From NCBI GenBank assembly GCA_039183535.1, contig JBCDBO010000040.1:1-28313 (forward strand): a stretch of DNA of 28,313 nt. The letters run 5' to 3'. Origin of the DNA: JBCAXA01 sp039183535 (lineage in GTDB: Bacteria > Pseudomonadota > Gammaproteobacteria > Steroidobacterales > Woeseiaceae). Below, in pieces: positions 7,120-13,197 of the stretch. A program made the translations under genes and the position numbers. Each line of letters begins with the position of its first letter. Positions within the stretch are counted from its first letter, which is position 1. Under the pieces are notes generated by a model, which saw only the letters and a program-made list of their open reading frames with translations, was not told the DNA's origin and did not search any database.

Positions 7120-8037
7120 ATGACGGCACGACGACCTATCCAACTTATTGGCGTTCCACTTGATCTTGGTGCATCGCGCCGTGGTACCGATGCTGGCCCC
7201 TCGGCCGTTCGTGTCGCCGGTCTAGCGCCTGGTTTGCAAAGACTCGGTTTCGAGTTAGCGACCGAACTCGATATCGATGTGCCGAGCGCCGAAAGCCGAC
7301 AACCGGCGAGTCTCGATGCGCGTTTCAAATCCGAGATTCTGAGCGTCTGCCGAGCGCTTGCCGATGCGACCGAGCAAGCCTTCATCGCCGGACATACGCC
7401 GCTCGTTATTGGTGGCGACCACTCGATTGCGATGGGGACGGTCTCCGGAGCCGCTCGGTACTTTCACGGCCGCGGTGAGGATCTCGGCCTTATCTGGTTC
7501 GATGCGCATGGGGATATGAACCTGCCGGCCACATCGCCGACCGGCAATATTCACGGCATGCCACTCGCGCACTTGCTCGGGCGGGGCGATCGTGATCTCG
7601 CCGGGATCGCCGGGTTCACGCCGACCATCAAGCCAGAGAACGTTGCTCTCGTCGGGATTCGCGATATTGACGACGGCGAGCGCCGCATCATCCATGAGTC
7701 GGGCATCCGCACATTTACGATGCGCGACATCGACGAGCAAGGTATGACGGCGGTCTGTCGCGAAGCGCTCGCGACCGTCACTGATGGAACGGCCGGCTTT
7801 CACGTCAGTTTCGATGTCGATGGCTGCGATCCGACCGTTATACCGGGCTCCGGAACCTTGGTGCCGGGCGGTATTAGTTACCGCGAGGCGCATCAGTTGC
7901 TGGAGAACTGCGCCGACACAGGCTTGATGACATCGATGGAAGTCGTTGAGCTCAATCCGTTTTTAGATCAAGGCAACGTGTCGGCCGAGCGGGCCGTAAC
8001 GCTCATCCAAAGCGCCTTCGGCCGCAGCATCCTCTAA
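7120..8037 (+). CDS. rocF: Arginase
   Basis: A 305-residue ureohydrolase that cleaves L-arginine to ornithine and urea using a binuclear manganese centre. All metal-binding motifs are present: GGDHS (H101), DAHGDMN (D128, H130, D132) and SFDVDGCDP (D232, D234). The TGNIHGMPLAHLLG stretch (142-154) holds the His145 typical of arginases. The N-terminal GVPLDLGASRRGTDAGPSAVR also favours arginase over agmatinase. It begins 9 bp after ornithine cyclodeaminase, whose substrate is its product, so the two form a compact catabolic operon. It converges on the TPR gene with only 3 bp between stops, so there is no room for a dedicated terminator. No urease or urea transporter is in the window. Confidence 0.92.
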   Translation: MTARRPIQLIGVPLDLGASRRGTDAGPSAVRVAGLAPGLQRLGFELATELDIDVPSAESRQPASLDARFKSEILSVCRALADATEQAFIAGHTPLVIGGDHSIAMGTVSGAARYFHGRGEDLGLIWFDAHGDMNLPATSPTGNIHGMPLAHLLGRGDRDLAGIAGFTPTIKPENVALVGIRDIDDGERRIIHESGIRTFTMRDIDEQGMTAVCREALATVTDGTAGFHVSFDVDGCDPTVIPGSGTLVPGGISYREAHQLLENCADTGLMTSMEVVELNPFLDQGNVSAERAVTLIQSAFGRSIL

Positions 8038-8040
8038 GTT

Positions 8041-8448
8041 TTAGCGGGCGGCGGCTTTCTTGACGTTCTCCTCAAGCGCGCGTTGGTAAACCTCAACCGC
8101 CTCCTCGGTGCGGCCGGTTTCTTTCAATGAGTCACCGAGCATCAAAAACGCTGCGTTGCGAATCGTCTGGTTGCCGGATTCTTTTAGAACGCGGCGGAAC
8201 ACATCCTGCGCGAGCGCCTTGTTGCCGGTGTCTTCGTAGGCCTCTTGGATTTTCTGCATCTGCAGAATCGCAGCCATCTCCGGGTTGTCACTGATCTGAT
8301 AGGTACTCTCGATCAGCTGGTAATAGCGTTCGACCAGCTCCAGGAAACTCTGAATTTGTGCCACTTCGCGGGCGGACTGCGCACTGGCGGGCGTCGCTAA
8401 CGCGACAGCCATTGCGACGGTGACGGCGAATCGGGTGAGTAACGTCAT
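8041..8448 (-). CDS. Exported tetratricopeptide-repeat protein (last gene of sigma operon)
   Basis: A 135-residue protein with a signal peptide (MTLLTRFAVTVAMAVALATPASAQ, cleavage after ASA). The mature part has two TPR-like helical hairpins: roughly residues 63-90 (ILQMQKIQEAYEDTGNKALAQDVFRRVLKES) and 96-128 (NAAFLMLGDSLKETGRTEEAVEVYQRALEEN). TPR modules mediate protein contacts, so a periplasmic partner-binding role is plausible. The ATG overlaps the stop of the anti-sigma-like gene (ATGA), which indicates translational coupling. It is the last gene of an apparent five-gene operon with an ECF sigma factor and a DUF1800-DUF1501 pair. It may act in the envelope signal that frees the sigma factor; that is inference. 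Confidence 0.8.
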   Translation of the reverse strand: MTLLTRFAVTVAMAVALATPASAQSAREVAQIQSFLELVERYYQLIESTYQISDNPEMAAILQMQKIQEAYEDTGNKALAQDVFRRVLKESGNQTIRNAAFLMLGDSLKETGRTEEAVEVYQRALEENVKKAAAR

Positions 8449-8849
8449 GCGGTTTTCTCCTTCGTGTTTGTTGGCGGCAAGGCGCTCGTGCCGCTGCCAT
8501 CGGCGGGTACCGGTTCGGGCTTGTCATTGATCGATGGCGCCGGCGGCCGATTGGGTAGGCGTGGCCGTGTCGGCAGCGCAACGCGGCCGATGCTCGGTAT
8601 CGAACCAACCGGCCTTGCCGGTAGCGAGCGAGCAAGCTCCAGCATCGACGGCACACCGGTTGGTTCCGGTGCGAAAAGCAGCGGCGCCGCAACGATGAGC
8701 GCTAGCGCGGCGCTGGTGCCAGCAGCGATCCATGGCCACCGCGCCCGGCCTACCGCGGTATCGGCGAGCTGCTGACGAAGCGCCGGTCGCAGCGTCTCCG
8801 GCGCGCCGGCTGCCCGGTAGCGGTGTTTCAATGCCTCGATGTCGCTCAT
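8445..8849 (-). CDS. Single-pass membrane anti-sigma-factor-like protein
   Basis: From the ATG at 8849 this is a 134-residue protein. Residues 1-36 are cytoplasmic and charged (MSDIEALKHRYRAAGAPETLRPALRQQL); a single transmembrane helix follows at about 37-58 (PWIAAGTSAALALIVAAPLLF). The rest is a proline-rich, low-complexity periplasmic tail. This layout and its position directly after an ECF sigma gene fit a membrane anti-sigma factor. It has no cysteine and no HxxxCxxC zinc motif, so it is not a classic ZAS protein, and the contact surface would be the short N-terminal helix. An ATGA overlap with the sigma gene and another with the TPR gene indicate tight coupling. An upstream in-frame start (8867) lies inside the sigma gene and is less likely. 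Confidence 0.7.
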   Translation of the reverse strand: MSDIEALKHRYRAAGAPETLRPALRQQLADTAVGRARWPWIAAGTSAALALIVAAPLLFAPEPTGVPSMLELARSLPARPVGSIPSIGRVALPTRPRLPNRPPAPSINDKPEPVPADGSGTSALPPTNTKEKTA

Positions 8850-9385
8850 TCGGCTTCCTTTGACCATTGACCGCTCAGCGCTTGCCGGGCCTTATTCAGT
8901 AGCGCTTTCACCGTGCCCTCGCGGCAGCCCATCAGCTTGGCGGTTTCGCGCACCGAACAATCCTCGAATAGGCGCAGTACCACCACTTCGCGTTGCCGCT
9001 CCGGTAATTCGCTAATCAGTTGGCGGACCTCGTCGAGCGCCAACTCAGCGTCGGCTCGCCGATCGTCGTCGCCGGCCGTCGTGGCCCAGTTGTCCGGCAA
9101 CGGTTCATCGCGACGTTGCCGATTCATCTCGAGACACACCAAGCGCTGTGTTCGGTACAGCCACGTAAAGGGTTGAGCCCTGAAGCGGAATCGTGGCAAG
9201 CCGCGAAACGCGCGCAGGAAGACCTCTTGCGTGGCATCGGCGGCGCGTGAGCTGTCATACAGCCAAACGCGCGCCAACCGATAGAGCCTGTCTTGGTGGC
9301 GATGCACGAGTTGATCGAACGCCAGCGCATCGCCGCGCTGAAAGGCCCGAACGAGGTCGCTGTCAGTCGCATCGTCATTTGCCAT
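8846..9385 (-). CDS. ECF RNA polymerase sigma factor
   Basis: A 179-residue sigma70-family protein with the two-domain ECF layout. Region 2 spans about residues 22-92 (FDQLVHRHQDRLYRLARVWLYD; AADATQEVFLRAFRGLPRFR; FTWLYRTQRLVCLEMNRQRR). Region 4 spans about 117-172 (LISELPERQREVVVLRLFEDCSVRETAKLMGCREGTVKALLNKARQAL). There is no sigma1.1 or region 3. It starts 32 bp after the DUF1501 stop, and the anti-sigma-like gene overlaps its stop by ATGA. ECF factors usually transcribe their own operon, so this one may drive the DUF1800-DUF1501 genes ahead of it. I could not identify a convincing ECF promoter upstream of 12507. Confidence 0.92.
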   Translation of the reverse strand: MANDDATDSDLVRAFQRGDALAFDQLVHRHQDRLYRLARVWLYDSSRAADATQEVFLRAFRGLPRFRFRAQPFTWLYRTQRLVCLEMNRQRRDEPLPDNWATTAGDDDRRADAELALDEVRQLISELPERQREVVVLRLFEDCSVRETAKLMGCREGTVKALLNKARQALSGQWSKEAE

Positions 9386-9417
9386 GTTGCCTAAAGCGTA
9401 GCGAATTCACGGTTGGC

Positions 9418-10797
9418 CTACGTGTTATTCATAAAGCCCAGCGGAGGCGGCGTGCCAGGTGTGTAAAACGCGCGTAGGTTGGGCAGCACGTAGTCGATGT
9501 CAGCGGTGCTAACCCCGAACCAAAGCGCCAACTCAGCAAAGTACGCGTCGATCGACGTTGTCGGTATGTAGATACCACGACCAACGTCGAGCGGGCTGTT
9601 GCTCGCGAGTAATGGGTAATCGCCGTAGATTTGCCCGCCATTGACTGCGCCGCCCATAACGACATGGTGGCCGCCCCAGCCATGGTCCGAGCCGCGCCCG
9701 TTCGATGTGAGCGTCCGGCCGAAGTCGGACGTCGTGAAGGTTGTCACGTCGGCGAAGACACCAAGCTCGACGAGCGCGTTGCGAAACTCAATCAGTCCTT
9801 GACTGATAGCCGGCAGCATCATCGCTTGGTTATTGATGACTTCGTCGTGATGATCCCAACCGCCTACCGTGACAAAAAACGTCTGTCGGGTCGCGCCAAG
9901 GCCATCGCGAACACTGATGACCCGCGCGATTTGCCGGAGCGCTTGCGAGAACGGCCCGGCGCCGAAGCTGGTCGTTAACATCGGCGCTTGTGATAACGCG
10001 GCCGCGAACACGCTCTGTGCGTCGATCGATGTGCGCAGTCGCTGCCGATACTCGCGTCGCAACAAATTGCTTTGCTCGATACCGAGCAGCGCATCGATCG
10101 ATGTTGTTCGGAACTGACCGAACTCGTCGGACTCGCCATAGCCGTTGATGCCGACCACGCCATTGCCCGCCGGACCGATGCTGTACTCGGTGCTGTTGAG
10201 GCCGCTTTGAAACACGTTGGTGCCGGAGAGCGAGATGTTCATCGAAATACCGTTCGCTGCATTGACGCCTTGCAAGCGGTCGGCGATCCGTCCGCCCCAG
10301 CCATCGGCGATTCGATCGGCCGGCGCAGCGGTTTGCCACTGATTAATTTGATCGGAGTGCGAGAACAAGCCGACCGGCACGCGTGCGGTGCCAGCCTCGA
10401 TGGCGGCCGCATCGAGCGCTTCGAGCAGCGTACCGACATTGGCGATCAGTGCCGCTTCGCCGTTGTTGAAGAGTGTTGCGAGTTCGGGCATCCCCGGGTG
10501 TACGCCGTAGGTCTCACCGTTTGCGGTGCTGCCGGGCAAGGCGAGCAATTCGTTGGCTGGCAGCGCTAGGTCGGATCGTATCGCCGCGTACTCGGCGTAT
10601 TGGGCCGCACTGGTCGGCACCAGCATGTTGTACGAGTCGTTGCCGCCGGCCAACAGCACGCAGACGAGCGCGCGATACCCCGACTGCTGCGCGGCCGCCT
10701 CGCGAGACAAGGCTAGCTGGCCTAGTGTTGACGCAACGGTAGCGCCGGCGACACCGAGTGCGCAGGAGTGGCCGAGAAAATGGCGTCGATTCAGCAT
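9418..10797 (-). CDS. DUF1501 family Tat-exported protein
   Basis: From the ATG at 10797 this is a 459-residue protein. The N-terminus MLNRRHFLGHSCALGVAG is a clear twin-arginine signal with cleavage expected near EAAAQ. The mature protein opens with YRALVCVLLAGGNDSYNMLVP, the family hallmark, and later has SDFGRTLTSNGRGSDHGWGGHHVVMGG near residues 360-390. That segment is the metal-site-like region of the sulfatase/alkaline-phosphatase-like fold. Substrate and activity are unknown. An in-frame GTG at 10806 lies right at the upstream stop without a ribosome binding site; the ATG at 10797 is preceded by AGGTGG. It follows DUF1800 by 9 bp and precedes the sigma factor by 32 bp. It is the second DUF1501 gene in the window. 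Confidence 0.9.
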   Translation of the reverse strand: MLNRRHFLGHSCALGVAGATVASTLGQLALSREAAAQQSGYRALVCVLLAGGNDSYNMLVPTSAAQYAEYAAIRSDLALPANELLALPGSTANGETYGVHPGMPELATLFNNGEAALIANVGTLLEALDAAAIEAGTARVPVGLFSHSDQINQWQTAAPADRIADGWGGRIADRLQGVNAANGISMNISLSGTNVFQSGLNSTEYSIGPAGNGVVGINGYGESDEFGQFRTTSIDALLGIEQSNLLRREYRQRLRTSIDAQSVFAAALSQAPMLTTSFGAGPFSQALRQIARVISVRDGLGATRQTFFVTVGGWDHHDEVINNQAMMLPAISQGLIEFRNALVELGVFADVTTFTTSDFGRTLTSNGRGSDHGWGGHHVVMGGAVNGGQIYGDYPLLASNSPLDVGRGIYIPTTSIDAYFAELALWFGVSTADIDYVLPNLRAFYTPGTPPPLGFMNNT

Positions 10798-10806
10798 CGC
10801 TCCCAC

Positions 10807-12507
10807 CTATAACCGGACTGCGTAATCGGCCGATACGCCGATCAAATAGATCGCCGCACGGACGCGCAGGTTCGTATCGTCCACCGGTGCGATCGCGGTG
10901 CGGATGGCAGCGCGGGTTGTACTCGCTAGTGTCCCGTACGTCATAACGATATCCAAACGCTCCAGCAGTTCATCGACATCGTCAGCAATTGCAACGTAGT
11001 CGTCGAGATTGAGGCGGGCGGCTACGAACGGCTCCGGCGCCTCAGTAACGAACTCGGTAAACAGTACAAAGTCCAAAATATTGGCGAAGTTGACGACCGT
11101 GTTCGAGTTAAGAATTTGAAACTCTGGGGCGACTAGGCCGGCCGCCGCAATATCGCCGGGTGGCGAATGGCTCGGTAGATAAAAGTTAAAGACGCTCGGC
11201 GCCGATAGCGGGTGCTGCCGGGTCAGGTTTTGCAACGTGAAACCGATGTTGGCGATGAAATCGTCGTCGCTTTCGACATTGAATTGTCGCAGCAACGCCG
11301 TGTAACGGACGACGGGCTCGCGCAACTTGCCAAAATTATTGACCGTACTTGGCGCCGCCGTCGCTTCCGGGTCGAGGAGAATGGCGCGCAGTACCGCTTG
11401 CATGTCGCCGCGTGGTGCACCGCCTTCGCCGTTGAACGCACGGGCGACGCGTTCGACGTACTGGGGCGACGGGTTCGACGTAACCAAACGCTGTATCAGT
11501 TGTTTGCTTATAAAGGGGCCAGTGTTTGGATGGTTGAACAAGTTGTCGATGGCCGCCTCGATATCGTCGTCGCCGCTTTGGCCGGCCGGCACGACAGTCC
11601 CGTTCAGCAAACGTTTCTCGCCCGGTTCGTGGGCGGCATCGAACATCCGCATTGGCGCTGTAAACACCGGGTCTCTCGAGCCGAATGCGGTGTTGGTGCC
11701 ACCGAACGACAAGCCGGTAAAAATTTTCGCGAACTCACGAATGTCGTTGTTGGCGTACGTCGGAATTGGTTGCCCACTGTCATCGGTCCTTACGCTGCCG
11801 TCGATATTCAATTCAAACAAACCGATCGAGAAGAGCTGCATAACTTCGCGCGCATAATTCTCGTCCGGAAAGGTATTGGCGGCGGGGTTGGAGCGACGGT
11901 TATTGACGTGGCTCAAGTAAATACCCATCGCCGGGCTTAAGGTCACATCGCGCAGTAGGTCGCGAAAGTTACCGAACGCGTTGCGTTGCAGTAGGTCGTA
12001 GTACTCGCTGAGCGCGTGTGGGTAGATCAGTAACGAGTCAACATTGTCCGAGACCACGAAGATCTGGCTGAGTGCGAACGCGACGCGTTGCCGCAAGACA
12101 TCGTCGGCCGTGACGGTCGTGTGCCACCAGGCTAAGCGGCGAAAATAAATCAGGAACTCGATGTCTTCCTCGAATGCGGCGAACTCACCGGCATTGCGAC
12201 GGGCCAAGAACTCGTCAGTGAGGGGGCGATGCAATGACGGCGGCATCGCGAACTGCGTGTCCAGCCAGGCGTCGTGGCCTTGTCGAGCCATCGCTTCGAT
12301 GGCCTCGTAGGTCTGACCGAAGGTTGCCTGCGCGCCGAGGCGCGACGCGTCGATCATCTGTTGGCGGGTAATCGTCGGTGGCCCCGGGTCACTCGGCGGC
12401 AGAGAACTGTCGCCACCGCCGCCGCCGCAAGCGCTCAAAGCTGCCGCCGCGATCGTGATAAACGCGGTGCGATAGCGATTTTTGTGAGCTGTCAGCAAGC
12501 CTGCCAT
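10807..12507 (-). CDS. DUF1800 family lipoprotein
   Basis: A 566-residue protein with a lipoprotein signal (hydrophobic stretch then LSAC, modified Cys about residue 27) followed by a poly-Gly and Pro/Ser linker. The body matches DUF1800: ASRLGAQATFGQTYEAIEAMARQG, LRQRVAFALSQIFVVSD, NYAREVMQLFSIGLFEL, IREFAKIFTGLSF, AHEPGEKRLLNGTVVPAGQ and GPFISKQLIQRLVTSNP. It is longer than the copy at 349-1767 and anchored in a membrane, most likely the outer membrane. DUF1501, the sigma factor, the anti-sigma-like protein and the TPR protein follow. Function is unknown. An exported DUF1800-DUF1501 complex is plausible but not shown. Confidence 0.9.
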   Translation of the reverse strand: MAGLLTAHKNRYRTAFITIAAAALSACGGGGGDSSLPPSDPGPPTITRQQMIDASRLGAQATFGQTYEAIEAMARQGHDAWLDTQFAMPPSLHRPLTDEFLARRNAGEFAAFEEDIEFLIYFRRLAWWHTTVTADDVLRQRVAFALSQIFVVSDNVDSLLIYPHALSEYYDLLQRNAFGNFRDLLRDVTLSPAMGIYLSHVNNRRSNPAANTFPDENYAREVMQLFSIGLFELNIDGSVRTDDSGQPIPTYANNDIREFAKIFTGLSFGGTNTAFGSRDPVFTAPMRMFDAAHEPGEKRLLNGTVVPAGQSGDDDIEAAIDNLFNHPNTGPFISKQLIQRLVTSNPSPQYVERVARAFNGEGGAPRGDMQAVLRAILLDPEATAAPSTVNNFGKLREPVVRYTALLRQFNVESDDDFIANIGFTLQNLTRQHPLSAPSVFNFYLPSHSPPGDIAAAGLVAPEFQILNSNTVVNFANILDFVLFTEFVTEAPEPFVAARLNLDDYVAIADDVDELLERLDIVMTYGTLASTTRAAIRTAIAPVDDTNLRVRAAIYLIGVSADYAVRL

Positions 12508-12804
12508 TAACGTCGGTTCCAGCGGTGTCGATGGGTCGTTCTGCTTCCTTAGTGCAGCTTTAGCACGTTCGGTTTACCGCGCGCCGTGACATCGGTCGCT
12601 GCCTGGTGCTGGGTTGATGGATAGAACCGTCAGGAAGCGCGAATCGTGTAGCCAACATCTGCGCAGGGTTTGCCCATCCCCATTTGTGGCATTTTTACGA
12701 CACGTAAGCGCTCGACCTTAAAAACACGGACTAAACACGTTGCAGTAGATCCACAAACGGCTTTTTTAGGTTGCGGGACATTCGGGGCAGGAGTACCCTT
12801 AATT
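12508..12804. other. Intergenic region between divergent operons
   Basis: About 300 bp separate the DUF1800 lipoprotein gene (minus) from the CxxC protein/ZnuD-like operon (plus). It is richer in A+T near 12690-12800 than its surroundings. It must hold both promoters, but I cannot assign them with confidence. A minus-strand open frame (to 12630) and a plus-strand one (from 12670) cross it; neither has a convincing start or family match. Confidence 0.6.
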
Positions 12805-12822
12805 GTTATGTTATTACGTTTT
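12805..12822. promoter_or_regulatory. Possible Zur box upstream of the zinc-receptor operon
   Basis: The stretch begins GTTATGTTAT, which matches one half of the Zur consensus of gammaproteobacteria (ATGTTATA...TATAACAT). The other half (TACGTTTT) is degenerate. It lies just ahead of the CxxC protein and the ZnuD-like receptor, a gene type normally repressed by Zur. It overlaps the first possible ATG of the small gene, which bears on the start choice. Confidence 0.35.
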
Positions 12823-13101
12823 CTAATGCTGCAGCAGCGTGCGATTGTCGGCGCGGTCAGTGTCGCGTTCGCCGTGGCCGGATTACTCGCTGTTTCGCAT
12901 GTTGATGACGTTAACGATGGGCACAGCGATTGTTCGATGTGCGTGGTTGCTAAGGTGATCGACGAACCGGCGTGCGACACGTCGCATCGAATTACGCCAG
13001 ACCGCGCGCGCGCCCCTGTTGCGCCCGTCGTCCCGTTGCATGCGGGTCCAGTGCCGATCGCGGCGACCGTGGGTCCGCGCGGCCCACCCGCAAGACTCTG
13101 A
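12808..13101 (+). CDS. Small exported CxxC/His protein preceding the TonB receptor (DUF2946-like)
   Basis: A 97-residue protein if started at 12808, or 91 from the ATG at 12826; neither has a well-spaced ribosome binding site. Residues 7-30 form one hydrophobic signal/anchor segment. Then comes HSDCSMCVVAKVIDEPACDTSH with a CxxC pair, a third Cys and several His, and a Pro/Ala-rich tail ending RGPPARL. Small proteins with this plan (a helix, a Cys/His cluster and a terminal R-x-PP motif) are often encoded just ahead of metal-related TonB receptors and are annotated as DUF2946 or similar. A periplasmic metal-handling role is inferred from context. The stop is 96 bp before the receptor gene. 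The longer frame from 12670 would include the Zur-like site and is not favoured. Confidence 0.6.
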   Translation: MLLRFLMLQQRAIVGAVSVAFAVAGLLAVSHVDDVNDGHSDCSMCVVAKVIDEPACDTSHRITPDRARAPVAPVVPLHAGPVPIAATVGPRGPPARL

Positions 13102-13197
13102 CCGAACGACCACTGAGCGTCGCTCAGCCCTAACCCATTCGCCGCTGTTGCACTGTTGCTGACGGCGGTTCATTTCTTCTACAAAGAGAAACACACA

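Noticed and set aside
6025..7143. 372-codon open frame on the minus strand across ornithine cyclodeaminase
   Set aside because: It mirrors the strongly supported ocd gene; the translation is Arg/His-rich, has no family features and also crosses the intergenic region.
7255..7893. 212-codon minus-strand frame across arginase
   Set aside because: Shadow of the arginase gene, whose metal ligands are all intact.
11212..11940. 242-codon plus-strand frame inside the DUF1800 lipoprotein gene
   Set aside because: Shadow of a gene with many conserved motifs on the other strand; no ribosome binding site and no recognisable domain.
12670..12807. Upstream extension of the CxxC protein
   Set aside because: The added 46 residues look non-coding and would place the Zur-like site inside the gene.
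12630..12980. Minus-strand frame across the intergenic region, ending in MPQMGMGKPCADVGYTIRAS
   Set aside because: Codon choice near its end looks almost gene-like, but no in-frame start with a ribosome binding site was found outside the CxxC protein gene and no family was recognised. A small peptide gene is not excluded.
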